DNA of 64,000 nt from Deinandra increscens subsp. villosa (GCA_039602395.1 JBCNJP010000003.1:69289917-69353916); one strand, 5' to 3'. Shown: positions 1 through 9,639, counted from the stretch's first letter. Numbers and translations are program-made. Notes: generated from the letters alone by a model not told the origin.

Positions 1-174
1 ACTAATCTGATATCTGCAAGTAAGATATAAACATAAAGCTTGCCTGATGATTTTTGGTTATTTGCTTCTTGATGAATGCTGTGTGATGATTCCAAAAATA
101 GAATAAAGAGATATCCTGATGAATGCATGTTTTCATTTTGCAAAGATTTCAACTTGTTTGATTTTCTTTATTTT

Positions 175-418
175 GTCAAACGATCGGCCTTTCTCTGCGT
201 ATCGAAAGATCGACCTGATTGTTGTTCGTTTGACGTTCTGCTTTATTTTCTTTGGTGTTTCGTATAATCCATCGGACTTTCTCTGCGTGTACGGGAGTAC
301 CGACCTGATTGTTGTTGGATTATACAATTTCTGCTTTATTTTTATATTTCTTATTTTCCTAAACAATCGGACTTTCTCTGCGTGCTCACAAGGCCGACCT
401 GATTGTTGTTTGTTTAGG
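175..418 (+). other. Three tandem structured hairpins, upstream copy
   Basis: Three units of 60-64 nt (175-234, 262-325, 358-418) each begin and end with a perfect inverted repeat: GTCAAACGA/TCGTTTGAC, GTATAATCCA/TGGATTATAC and CCTAAACAA/TTGTTTAGG. The basal stems differ in sequence between units yet remain complementary. The interior is conserved: TCGG, then ACTTTCTCTGCGT, a small apical hairpin, CCGA or TCGA, then CCTGATTGTTGT. The apical loops are GAAA, GGGA and CACA, the first two of GNRA type. Each unit is followed by TTCTGCTTTATTTT. A transcribed, folded RNA element in the 3' non-coding region is the simplest reading. The function is unknown. Confidence 0.75.
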
Positions 419-1011
419 GTTCTGCTTTATTTTTGCATGACTCATCAAGGATGATTAAATCTCTAAGAAAGTTGGATTTATATGATAAATATGATGATTT
501 ACCAGTAGTTCTGATAGAGTGGAGGCCGAGTTATCAGTGCATGATAAAATTACCTTAAGCATATCTGAAAACGATAGAAAATGATTGGTGCATGCTGAAA
601 TAAACATAAATGTTGTATTTGCGATTATCTTGGCTTGCATGCTGATTAAGACCGAAATTGAAATGTGCTAGATGCATTATGTCTGATATGATCTCGTGTC
701 GTGATCTTTCTCGCAAAATACCAAAAATAGAGTGTAATTTTTGTATTGCATTTATATTTTCATTTTAGTAAAATTCAAAAAGATTTTTGGTGTGTTTTAG
801 CATAATTTTGAAAAGTCAAAAAGATTTTATTTCTTATTTGTTTTCGATCGATCAACACTTGATTCAAAATCAAAAATTTCAAAATCAATATCTTGGATTC
901 TCAAAGAGAAGTTTTGCACCAAGATTAAATTATTTTTAGAATTTCAAAGAAAATCCGCACTTTTGTCTTCTAAAGTTGCAGGTTTTTGTGTGTCAAGACT
1001 CAAGCATGGTG

Positions 1012-1021
1012 AAAGGGGGAG
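1012..1021 (+). other. Extra PPT-like tract
   Basis: AAAGGGGGAG followed by TTTGTTA lies about 175 bp upstream of the true PPT and resembles it closely. Several PPT-like tracts before the 3' LTR are a known trait of Sireviruses. Confidence 0.55.
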
Positions 1022-1185
1022 TTTGTTATATCTTTCACTAGTGGATCTAGAAGGTCAAAGTTTTATTTAAGAATGATCCAGCCATGCTAGCTCTATTTCT
1101 GACAAGATTTCAAGTTGAAGATCGGATGCAGCATTGTTGAAGATTGAAGACTAGAGATTTTAGTTAGAATAGATACACTACACGT

Positions 1186-1197
1186 TAAGGGGGAGTT
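1186..1197 (+). other. Polypurine tract abutting the shared LTR
   Basis: TTAAGGGGGAG plus TT sits immediately before the TG that opens the LTR at 1198. This is the expected plus-strand primer site of the upstream element. Confidence 0.8.
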
Positions 1198-1552
1198 TGT
1201 TAGAGCATATTCCTATGCTACATTGTGTCTCGTGTATTGTATCTGTTTAGAGCTTGTGTGAGTCTAGTTAGGCTGCTGGGCGTACCACATGGTCCGCCGG
1301 ACCAGTTGGTGCAGCGTATCAGTTGATACGCTGGGTGATACGCCGGCCAGTCTAAGTTACCTATAAATAGGTAGCTTGTGTAGAGAGTTTAAGACTTCTG
1401 AGAACTCTTGATATATTCTACACTTCTGTGTGTGTTTCTGTGTGTGTGCTCCCAAGGCTTATTAATACAAATCTCATTTGTATTTACTTTTAATCTCGTT
1501 TCATCTCATTATCACGTGATTAGCAAACGATCCATCGCTCCATGGTTATACA
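1198..1552 (+). repeat. Shared LTR of the Copia-A tandem
   Basis: It starts TGTTAGAGCA and ends GGTTATACA. It has a PPT on its left and a PBS on its right, so it acts as 3' LTR of one copy and 5' LTR of the next. It contains the hairpins GGTCCG-C-CGGACC (1291-1303) and AGCGTATCA-GT-TGATACGCT (1313-1332), a TATAAATAG box and a short TG-rich tract. Confidence 0.92.
1362..1370 (+). promoter_or_regulatory. TATA box in the Copia-A LTR
   Basis: TATAAATAG lies about 30 bp after the hairpin pair, in the usual position for the RNA polymerase II promoter of an LTR. The same box is at 7312-7320 in the 3' LTR. Confidence 0.6.
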
Positions 1553-1554
1553 AG

Positions 1555-1573
1555 TGGTATCAGAGCTATCTGG
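1555..1573 (+). other. Primer-binding site (tRNA-Met)
   Basis: TGGTATCAGAGCTATCTGG begins two bases after the LTR. The TGGTATCAGAGC core complements the 3' end of plant initiator tRNA-Met, the usual primer of copia and many gypsy elements. Confidence 0.9.
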
Positions 1574-1790
1574 TTCCATTTGCTGATCATATTCTGTGAT
1601 TTTGGAGATTTTTAGAGAGAAAAAGTGGGGTTTGAAGCATTTTTCATCAAATTCTTCCAATTCCGGGTGTTTCCAAGATAAATAATGATTTTCGAGTGTT
1701 CCTGGTAAGTTTTCGCATCTGTGTGAAGCAAATTTAAGTTCAATTTGTCAAAATTTGCGAAATCAGTCGAAATCTGCATGAAAAACGACT

Positions 1791-2070
1791 GATCCGCCGG
1801 ATGAACAATCTGGTCCGCCGTCTGGTCCGCTAGGCAATCTTCATCAGCTGATCCGTGACAGTTATAGCGTATCAGTGTGATCCGCTGGAAAAATCTGATC
1901 CGCCGTATCAATTTTGGTCCGCCGGATCAATCTGATCCGCTAGTACAATTTTGGTCCGCTGGTTATAAATCTGATCCGCAAGTATAATCTGGTCCGCTGA
2001 GATTGATCTGGTCCGTTTTTGATCCGCAAATACAAATCTGATCCGCTGATTTTGGTTTGATCCGCTGGCA
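1791..2070 (+). repeat. Leader array of about 15 GATCCGC/GGTCCGC motifs
   Basis: Fifteen copies of GATCCG or GGTCCG, mostly followed by CYGG, CTAG or CTGA, are spaced 10-40 bp apart between the PBS and the gag start. The same GTCCGCCGG core occurs in the LTR hairpin at 1291, and an AGCGTATCA half-hairpin recurs near 1868. The opposite strand gives spurious frames rich in Ala-Asp-Gln. This is a non-coding leader with a dispersed, partly palindromic motif. Confidence 0.8.
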
Positions 2071-2273
2071 GAAAAGTGGTCATCACTAAAACTGCCATAA
2101 CTTGAAAACCGTAAGGAGTTACGGAACCCAATACCAGCCAAAACGTTCGTATCAACGAGATCTAGGACGTGTACCTGCCTACGGCTAGTACGTCCATTTT
2201 TGAGCCCCTAAATCCGCTTGGAAAGCCTTCGTTTTTGAGTTAGAAGATTTTGAAGCGTCATATTTCGGAAAAT

Positions 2274-3830
2274 ATGTCGGATTTTCAAGCGTTTTCCGCG
2301 ATACAAAACACGATGCAAGCTATCATTAACTATGATAATGAAATAGGAACAAGTCAGAAAGTTCCAAAATTACTCAGATTGGAAGATTATCATAGTTGGG
2401 TGAAGCGATTCAATGCATATGTTGGTGCAAATGATGTTGATTTTTGGATATCTTACAATAATCTATATGAGTATCCAACAGGACAAAATGGAAGGCCAGT
2501 TTTGCAACAAAGTCTTACTGGTGAGCAAAAGAAGGCATATCAAGCAGAACAAAAAGCTTATGGTGCTTTAACAATGGCATTACCTTCCGACTTATTACAT
2601 CAATTTTCTGCGTATACTTCTGCAAAAGAATTGTGGGATGCAATTCAAAAACGATGTGAGGGTAATGATCAATTCAAGAAAAGCAAACAAAAGGTTCTAA
2701 GAAAAGAGTTCGACAATTTCAAGCATTATCCAAATGAGAATATTTCAAAGCTTATCACTAGGTTTTCACATTTATTAAGTGAAATGGCTTTAGTTGGCAT
2801 CAAAAAGGAAGAAGTTGATCTGAAAGAGAAGATACTAGAGGCATTACCTGAAAAATGGGAGAATTATGTAATGATGATTACTCATGATAAAGAATTTTCA
2901 GGGTTGTCATTCATCAATTTGATTGAGCAGATACAAGCAAGAGATATGGAGTTGAGTGTCAACAAATCCATGCCTGCACAAGTACAGAATCCAGCTGCAT
3001 ATCGTGGTGAAAATGATTCTACCATAAATGCTAAAAAGGAAAACATTTACACTGAAGGTCCTAGTACTGCATTTCTTGCTGGAAAAACTGAGAGTTATGG
3101 TGATTCTCCAGGTTGTACTTTTACAAGTCCAAACCGATCATCAAAGTCTACAATTCCTGATAAGGCATCTGAGGATCTAGCTTCATTGTTATCTGCATTT
3201 ATATCATCGTCAAATGGTTCAATTTTTGGGAAACTTGGAGAAGTTGATTTGGTTGCAAATGACTTAGGTGAGTTGAATGATGATCATTTGAACGAGTTAG
3301 ATTTACATTGGCAATTTGCTATGATTGTTGAAAGAGGTAGGAGATACATGAAGAAGCATGGTAAACAATCTTTTATTCCAGGAGGAAAACTTGGATTGGA
3401 TAAATCCAAAGTTAAGTGTTTCAAATGTTCACAAGTTGGACATTTTGCTCGTGAATGTAACAATTCAAAAGTATCTGCATCCTCGTCTTCAACAAACAAT
3501 TCTAAATCACAAGCTTTGACTTCATACACGGCTGAAGGATATGATTGGGAAAGAGATATAGCAATAATTGAAGAGAGACAGAATCAGATAGCATTAACTG
3601 CAACTCTCAATGCAGATGGTTCTACAGAGTCTATCTACAAGACATCACCTGCCATGGTGTATAACGCTGATCTAAAACAATATGTTAAATTGTATCCTGA
3701 TGAATCTGCACTTCTTGCCGAAGTTGGTTGTCACAAATTACATGATTCAGATTCAGACACAAGTTCATATGAAACATGTTGTGGAAGATGGTACTGCAGA
3801 AGTGACAAAAGAGTTTCAAGAAAAATATGA
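2274..3830 (+). CDS. gag: Gag, N-terminal part, copia/Sirevirus type
   Basis: The first ATG of this frame is at 2274 (MSDFQAFSAIQ); the open frame reaches back to a TTG at 2250. It encodes about 518 residues. The N-terminal half is the UBN2-like copia Gag domain, including LRLEDYHSWVKRF, the ELWDAIQKR region and LEALPEKWENYV, expected to assemble virus-like particles. A CCHC knuckle, CFKCSQVGHFAREC (near residue 390), follows the LGLDKSKVK motif shared with Sire-F and should bind RNA. The frame ends at TGA 3828-3830, but the homologous protein continues in the frame one base later, from about 3780. That shift is either an indel in this copy or a frameshift site. Confidence 0.85.
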   Translation: MSDFQAFSAIQNTMQAIINYDNEIGTSQKVPKLLRLEDYHSWVKRFNAYVGANDVDFWISYNNLYEYPTGQNGRPVLQQSLTGEQKKAYQAEQKAYGALTMALPSDLLHQFSAYTSAKELWDAIQKRCEGNDQFKKSKQKVLRKEFDNFKHYPNENISKLITRFSHLLSEMALVGIKKEEVDLKEKILEALPEKWENYVMMITHDKEFSGLSFINLIEQIQARDMELSVNKSMPAQVQNPAAYRGENDSTINAKKENIYTEGPSTAFLAGKTESYGDSPGCTFTSPNRSSKSTIPDKASEDLASLLSAFISSSNGSIFGKLGEVDLVANDLGELNDDHLNELDLHWQFAMIVERGRRYMKKHGKQSFIPGGKLGLDKSKVKCFKCSQVGHFARECNNSKVSASSSSTNNSKSQALTSYTAEGYDWERDIAIIEERQNQIALTATLNADGSTESIYKTSPAMVYNADLKQYVKLYPDESALLAEVGCHKLHDSDSDTSSYETCCGRWYCRSDKRVSRKI

Positions 3831-5169
3831 ATCTTTGTTAGCAGAGAATGGTTTGATCTCTGAAGAACTCAAAGCTGTTAAAGCTGAATTAGAATGTTCA
3901 CAACAAAGATGTGCTGATTTAGAAAGAGTCAATACAGAACTGGTTCAAAGTGCTGAAAAATGGGAAACTGAAGCAAAGGATGTTATTGGAGATTTTGATA
4001 ATCTATTCGAGAAATCAACAGCTAGGGTGGAATCTCTTCTGAAATCTAATGTTGAACTTCAAAAGGCTTTTGATGACGTTACTGCTGCTGAAAATGTTCA
4101 TAAAGCAGTGATTTCTGAATTACAAGATAGAGTTATAGAACTTAAAGAGGAACTTTCAAAGCTTAGAGATGAAAATGTTCAGGTTCGTGAGAAGAATGGA
4201 ATTTTAACAAAAGATGTTGCTTATTACACAAAGAAGTGGGAAAAAGTTCATGCTGAGTTAATGGAAATTTGTGATACAAAAAGACAACTAAAGTCAGAAT
4301 ACAATGAGTTGTCAGATCAATTTATTGATATTCAAAAAGAATTGATGGATGCTCAAGTAAAGATTTCTGAGTTGAAAATTGAGATTCTTGTTCTTCAAAA
4401 ACAAGTAAAGAATTCAGCTATGTCTCCTACTTTACTGAATTACATTTACAATCAGGAGAAGAGTGACGGTAGTGTGAAATTAGAGGACTTGCATTCTGTT
4501 CCAGCTCCGGTGGTTATCTTAAATCCTCCATCTGTGTCACTTGATCCAAGAGCTGAATTGCAAGATTATTCTAAATTTGCAACTCCAACAACTAAGAAGA
4601 AAAACAAATCTAAGAAAGTGGAGAAGAAATTGGGTGAAGCTCCAAAGTTTGTTTCAACTTCCAAAGTTTTGGCAGAGGAAAAGATTTGTGAGAAAGTTGA
4701 TTCTGCTGTTTCTTCAGCCCATGAAGAAGAAAAAGCTTTGATTAAGAATAACAAATTGAAGGCTATTAAAGCTAAATTTACTAGCGAAGCTAAAGGAAGA
4801 AAAGCTCCAGAGTTTTCCTTAAATTCTTCAAAAGCCCAGGGATACAAGCATAAAGGTCTTGGTTATGATGCTAAAGAAGAATCAATTCCTCGAACACAAC
4901 AAGCAAAGAATGTTGCTGGTTCAAATCAAAAGAACAAATTCAAACAGCAGAAGAAACAAACGGTGTTCAAATCAAAGGATGTTGATTACTATTCTGGAGG
5001 ATCTTCTTATAGTTCTGGTTCTTCTCAACGAAGTCCATCTCCAAGGTATGATACTTCTGATGATTTCTTTGATTCATTCAGTTCAGAAAATATTTTTGGT
5101 TATCATGATGTGTTCAAACAGGACAAGAGAAATCTAAAGAATTTTGTTGATAACAAATCAAATTTTTGA
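3682..5169 (+). CDS. gag: Gag, central coiled-coil part (+1 frame)
   Basis: It overlaps the end of the previous frame. The ATG at 3682 is only the first one available; the homologous protein enters near 3780 at the VEDGTAEVTKEFQ region. About 200 residues of heptad-like Glu/Lys/Leu-rich sequence (3800-4410) form a predicted coiled coil, followed by a Lys-rich basic region (4580-4980) and a Ser-rich segment (about 4990-5090). The same order follows the first knuckle in Sire-F. The frame stops at TGA 5167-5169 within an AAATTTTTGA context. One T fewer would leave the frame open into the next part, so a homopolymer indel, sequencing error or +1 slip is likely. Confidence 0.75.
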   Translation: MLNCILMNLHFLPKLVVTNYMIQIQTQVHMKHVVEDGTAEVTKEFQEKYESLLAENGLISEELKAVKAELECSQQRCADLERVNTELVQSAEKWETEAKDVIGDFDNLFEKSTARVESLLKSNVELQKAFDDVTAAENVHKAVISELQDRVIELKEELSKLRDENVQVREKNGILTKDVAYYTKKWEKVHAELMEICDTKRQLKSEYNELSDQFIDIQKELMDAQVKISELKIEILVLQKQVKNSAMSPTLLNYIYNQEKSDGSVKLEDLHSVPAPVVILNPPSVSLDPRAELQDYSKFATPTTKKKNKSKKVEKKLGEAPKFVSTSKVLAEEKICEKVDSAVSSAHEEEKALIKNNKLKAIKAKFTSEAKGRKAPEFSLNSSKAQGYKHKGLGYDAKEESIPRTQQAKNVAGSNQKNKFKQQKKQTVFKSKDVDYYSGGSSYSSGSSQRSPSPRYDTSDDFFDSFSSENIFGYHDVFKQDKRNLKNFVDNKSNF

Positions 5170-5530
5170 ATCAAATCTGGGTAGCAGTTCCCTTAATGTT
5201 TTTCACAGGAAGTGTTATGCATGTCGTAAACCAGGACATCTTGCTGCTCAATGTCCTACGAATGCGAGTACTGACGCTTATGTGAACAAAACTGCTAAAT
5301 ATGTGGATTTAAATGGTCATATTTTTGATGAACCACAATCATTCAGGTCCCAATCAGCTAGTAAGCCGTCTTGGGCAAAGACGCAAGTTGATAATTTTGT
5401 GGATTCATTGAAAAATTTTCAATCGCCCAAGATGTGGAAACCACGAGTTGTTTCCTTGGCAAACAAAGACCATGTTGAAGACACCGGGCGACCCGAGGCT
5501 GTTGACTCGGGCCGATCCCAAAACCACTAA
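5144..5530 (+). CDS. gag: Gag, C-terminal part with second CCHC knuckle
   Basis: The frame is open from 5144 (a TTG, so not a genuine start) to the stop at 5530. It carries the knuckle CYACRKPGHLAAQC at about 5215-5256, corresponding to the second knuckle of Sire-F near 32500. After it come about 90 residues with no recognisable domain. In a full Sirevirus the protease would follow within a few hundred residues; here the frame ends and no pol is found. The piece is therefore the C terminus of a gag-only polyprotein. Confidence 0.7.
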   Translation: MLITNQIFESNLGSSSLNVFHRKCYACRKPGHLAAQCPTNASTDAYVNKTAKYVDLNGHIFDEPQSFRSQSASKPSWAKTQVDNFVDSLKNFQSPKMWKPRVVSLANKDHVEDTGRPEAVDSGRSQNH

Positions 5531-7147
5531 TGTTTTATCTGGTGTCTGCAGGTTTCTTCAAGAAGACCTGTCATGCGTGTGTTGCTGATAGTGAAGAACT
5601 TGCCTAATTTAGTGTTTCAACGACATATCATTTTCAAATGTTTTTCAACCAATTTTTCCAAAACTTAAACTGCAACGTGTCAGTGTTGGTCGATCAATTT
5701 TCTTTCTTGTTCATATATTTACATTTTTGTAGTTGTACATATTTTTAGGGGGAGAAAATTGAAAATTCAAAAAATAGTGTTTGTTTGAATTTTAGGGGGA
5801 GAAATTGGAAAAATATAAAAAAATGGAAAATTGAGAAATTGATCCGACAAAAGCGAGAAATGATGGTACATCAGCATATATGTTATCTGCCATGGATAGA
5901 TTAAGTCTAAAGGCTGTAGGTACTTGCATAATCTGTGAATGTGCATGACTAATCTGATATCTACAAGTAAGATATAAACATAAAGCTTGCCTGATGATTT
6001 TTGGTTGTTTGCTTCTTGATGAATGCTGTGTGATGATTCCAAAAAAAAATAGAATAAAGAGATATCCTGATGAATGCATGTTTTCATTTTGCAAAGATTT
6101 AAACTTGTTTGATTTTCTTTATTTTGTCAAACGATCGGACTTTCTCTGCGTATCGAAAGATCGACCTGATTGTTGTTCGTTTGACGTTCTGCTTTATTTT
6201 CTTTGGTGTTTCATATAATCCATCGGACTTTCTCTGCGTGTACGGGAGTACCGACCTGATTGTTGTTGGATTATACAATTTCTGCTTTATTTTTATATTT
6301 CTTATTTTCCTAAACAATCGGACTTTCTCTGCGTGCTCACAAGGCCGACCTAATTGTTGTTTGTTTAGGGTTCTGCTTTATTTTTGCATGACTCATCAAG
6401 AATGATTAAATCTCTAAGAAAGTTGGATTTATATGATAAATATGATGATTTACCAGTAGTTCTGATAGAGTGGAGGCCGAGTTATCAGTGCATGATAAAA
6501 TTACCTTAAGCATATCTGAAAACGATAGAAAATGATTGGTGCATGTTGAAATAAACATAAATGTTGTATTTGCGATTATCTTGGCTTGCATGCTGATTAA
6601 GACCGAAATTGAAATGTGCTAGATGCATTATGTCTGATATGATCTCGTGTCGTGATCTTTCTCGCAAAATACCAAAAATAGAGTGTAATTTTTGTATTGT
6701 ATTTATATTTTCATTTTAGTAAAATTCAAAAAGATTTTTGGTGTGTTTTAGCATAATTTTGAAAAGTCAAAAAGATTTTATTTCTTATTTGTTTTCGATC
6801 GATCAACACTTGATTCAAAATCAAAAATTTCAAAATCAATATCTTGGATTCTCAAAGAGAAGTTTTGCACCAAGATTAAATTATTTTTAGAATTTCAAAG
6901 AAAATCCGCACTTTTGTCTTCTAAAGTTGCAGGTTTTTGTGTGTCAAGACTCAAGCATGGTGAAAGGGGGAGTTTGTTATATCTTTCACTAGTGGATCTA
7001 GAAGGTCAAAGTTTTATTCAAGAATGATCCAGCCATGCTAGCTCTATTTCTGACAAGATTTCAAGTTGACGATCGGATGCAGCTTTGTTGAAGATTGAAG
7101 ACTAGAGTTTTAGTTAGAATAGATACACTACACGTTAAGGGGGAGTT
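5531..7147 (+). other. Copia-A 3' non-coding region
   Basis: This 1.6 kb has no retroelement domain in six frames. It contains four PPT-like tracts (about 5747-5757, 5794-5802, 6962-6971 and 7136-7145, all with AGGGGGAG or AAGGGGGAG), the three-hairpin block and AT-rich sequence. The part from 5948 onward is duplicated at 1-1197. Confidence 0.8.
6126..6369 (+). other. Three tandem structured hairpins, downstream copy
   Basis: This is the same architecture as 175-418, with hairpins at 6126-6185, 6213-6276 and 6309-6369. Relative to the upstream copy, one change (G to A at 6213) breaks only the outermost pair of hairpin 2. Others fall in unpaired or wobble-tolerant positions, such as C to A after the TCGG strand of hairpin 1 and G to A in the 3' strand of hairpin 3. 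Confidence 0.75.
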
Positions 7148-7502
7148 TGTTAGAGCATATTCCTATGCTACATTGTGTCTCGTGTATTGTATCTGTTTAG
7201 AGCTTGTGTGAGTCTAGTTAGACTGCTGGGCGTACCACATGGTCCGCCGGACCAGTTGGTGCAGCGTATCAGTTGATACGCTGGGTGATACGCCGGCCAG
7301 TCTAAGTTACCTATAAATAGGTAGCTTGTGTAGAGAGTTTAACACTTCTGAGAACTCTTGATATATTCTACACTTCTGTGTGTGTTTCTGTGTGTGTGCT
7401 CTCAAGGCTTATTAATACAAATCTCATTTGTATTTACTTTTGATCTCGTTTCATCTCATTATCACGTGATTAGCAAACGATCCATCGCTCCATGGTTATA
7501 CA
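7148..7502 (+). repeat. 3' LTR of Copia-A
   Basis: It is 355 bp, TGTTAGAGCA...GGTTATACA, with about four substitutions relative to 1198-1552. The TATA box is at 7312-7320. The PPT TTAAGGGGGAG directly precedes it, and the sequence after 7502 is unrelated, so the array ends here. Confidence 0.92.
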
Positions 7503-8061
7503 AGCAAGCAAGTAACATCCTAATAAAATAATACGACAATGCATAAAGGTCTGGATCATTTGAGTAACGATTAGTCACCCAAGTGATACCGGTCAAGTCT
7601 TGATGTTATAATCCCGTTTGTATTCGTTTGGAAAGTCGTTAATAGTAAGTTAATCATTATATTTATGTTCAAATAAATATAAAATTAATATCGTAAAACG
7701 AATAGAAATCATCATGGAAAAATATCAATAACCAAGTTTTGAACATTTGTTAAATAATAATGTCTATTATTATTTTATTGTTCAAGTGTATATATATTTT
7801 TAGGTTTGAATCTCCATTTACGATATGTCGTATGACTAGAATATTTATTGTATAATAAATTCTTTGTTTATAAATGTCGTCAAATAATTATATGTAACTT
7901 GTAAGTATAATTAGGTTTTAATCATACCAAGTAATGAAATGTTATATATATGTGATATCAAGTTGTAGATGTTGTGAAAAATAATAGGATAATTCATTAT
8001 TTCAACACCAAATAGTTTAGTAAAAATACTATGAATTTCATAAGAAAAGTTTTATTCTTAT
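7503..8061. other. AT-rich background, probable old gypsy LTR, left part
   Basis: No gene is seen. The text is AT-rich with phrases resembling the Gypsy-C LTR (for example GTCACCCAA and long TAATAAATA-like runs). It continues at 12071 after Solo-H is removed. I take it as a diverged relative of a gypsy LTR, but no terminus is visible. Confidence 0.35.
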
Positions 8062-9246
8062 TGATGTGTTCGGAACAACTACTAAAAATGACTAATTTAT
8101 CCCATACTTACACTAGACCTAGAGACAACTAATTTTACCGAAAATACCTAAACTAGACGGAACCTAAGGCAAGTGTACCTATCGATGGTAGAATAGCTTT
8201 ATGTAAGACCGGGAAATCGAACCCTAGAGACATAATAAAGCTAGACTCAACTAGAACTTAATGGATGGAAATTTGATAATTGGTTTTAAGATTTAATTAA
8301 CCAAATTAACTAACTTTAACTACTAGCACCTGAAACGAGACAACTTAAGAAGATTATCAGATGAGAGAGAAGCTAGAATCCCATTTAACACTCACAACTT
8401 CACCCGACTATGGAAAATTATGACGAAATCAGGATCTTGATAACAACTCTAACAAACCCCTAGTGGACCCCGGATCACTCTCCGTGTGTGATGCAATAGG
8501 AAATCCTAAGAATCGAATACGCACACTGGTTAGTTAAGTCACATCCCGGACTGTCACTAGCGAATGTTCTAGTACCCGAACGGACAGGTTACCTTTCGAA
8601 TTGTTTCTGCCCCAAACACCTAAAAGATGAAAGGAGTAGTCGCTAACCTACTGAAATAACATGGAACAACAAGAGAGCTAGAGCTACTTGGGAATCCCTC
8701 TCCCGATGCGATTTGACCTAAAACCCTAACAAACTCGATTACCCAATAGATTTATCACCTCCTGGATTGTCTAAATCTAAAAGAACGCATATTTCAATTT
8801 ATCAATCAAAAGAAATACCTATGGCATGGGATAATTCCTAAACCACCTATTAACTACAAACTCATATGTAAGCAATTTAGCATGCAACCCCACTTTGAAA
8901 GACATTCAGAGAGCAACACGAGGAACATACAATCTATCCATAATCTAAAATCAGTACTCATATGCCTTAAAATAGAAAAGTAGCAACCTTTTACTTTAAC
9001 AACAATCCATCCATAAAAATCCAAAAACCGAGCAAAGTAACAATTGTCAAATATTCATCATATGGCCTAGGTGGCACTAATTGCTTAGCCTAGGATCATG
9101 TTTATGTCAAGAACACTGATAAAAATCCAAAATTTAACAAAAGACATGGTTCTAAGTTAACAATCGACTAAAATAAAGAACAAGATAAAGAACCCGTCAC
9201 GTAATTGGGATTGAATGATGATTCTCTGATCTTCTCCCTTGCTTCC

Positions 9247-9639
9247 TGTTGATGCATGAACCTTATGTGGCCGTTACTGTTCGAATTGTCAAACAGACTG
9301 ATTTGTCGGAGACATGAACTGGGGTCCGAAACCCAGCCGAACTCCAGGTCCGGAGTTATCCGAACCTTGGACGAACTCCAAGTTCGAAGGGAGTTCGGAC
9401 GGGGTTCGGAGGTGCCCAGTTCAGACAGAATGAAGAAGTATAAATAGTTTCGTCTTTGTAAATTTATGTTCAGTGTCATTCCAGATCAATGTGTTGAGAG
9501 GGGAGGTTCTGTCCAACCTCCCCCGGACCTTAAACGCTTGTATACTCCTTCGGTTTATGTAATCATTCAACACGATATATGAAAAAACTTTCGTCTCGAT
9601 ATTATCTACCATAGAATCGATTTGTTTATGCTTTTTTCA
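9247..9639 (+). repeat. 5' LTR of Copia-G
   Basis: It starts TGTTGATGCATG and ends TTTTTTCA. A TATAAATA box lies at 9439-9446. A cluster of TCCGAA/TTCGGA motifs in both orientations (about 9328-9412) matches the leader array. Confidence 0.88.

Larger units (their letters stand above)
1..1197 (+). mobile_element. 3' internal end of an upstream Copia-A copy
   Basis: This stretch matches 5948-7147, the 3' internal end of the next Copia-A copy, with roughly a dozen substitutions and a few homopolymer differences. It runs directly into an LTR at 1198 through a PPT. It is therefore the tail of a preceding element whose 3' LTR also serves as the 5' LTR of the copy at 1198-7502. It is non-coding: the short reading frames here have no retroelement domain and overlap the hairpin repeats. 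Confidence 0.9.
1198..7502 (+). mobile_element. Copia-A, gag-only Sirevirus-like LTR retrotransposon
   Basis: Two 355-bp LTRs (about 4 differences) flank 5.6 kb of internal DNA with a tRNA-Met PBS, a repeat-rich leader, about 3.3 kb of gag-type frames and a 1.6 kb 3' non-coding region with several PPT-like tracts. No protease, integrase, reverse transcriptase or RNase H motif is present in any frame. The element therefore depends on enzymes in trans, as described for plant TR-GAG elements. The Gag plan (N-terminal domain, CCHC, coiled coil, second CCHC) matches that of Sire-F in this window, so a Sirevirus is the likely helper. The TSD cannot be read because the left partner lies outside the window. 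Confidence 0.85.

Noticed and set aside
40..170. CTGATGA boxes resembling a hammerhead ribozyme core
   Set aside because: I could not find the matching GAAA strand and stem II/III pairing around any of them.
1612..2155. Minus-strand frames rich in Ala-Asp-Gln in the Copia-A leader
   Set aside because: They are translations of the GATCCGC repeat array on the strand opposite to the element, with no domain and no independent support.
8062..9246. A possible host gene in Solo-H, because the minus strand reads like spliced leader text
   Set aside because: No frame over 100 codons has a domain, and the TGATG/CATCA ends with a CTTAT duplication explain the segment as an LTR.
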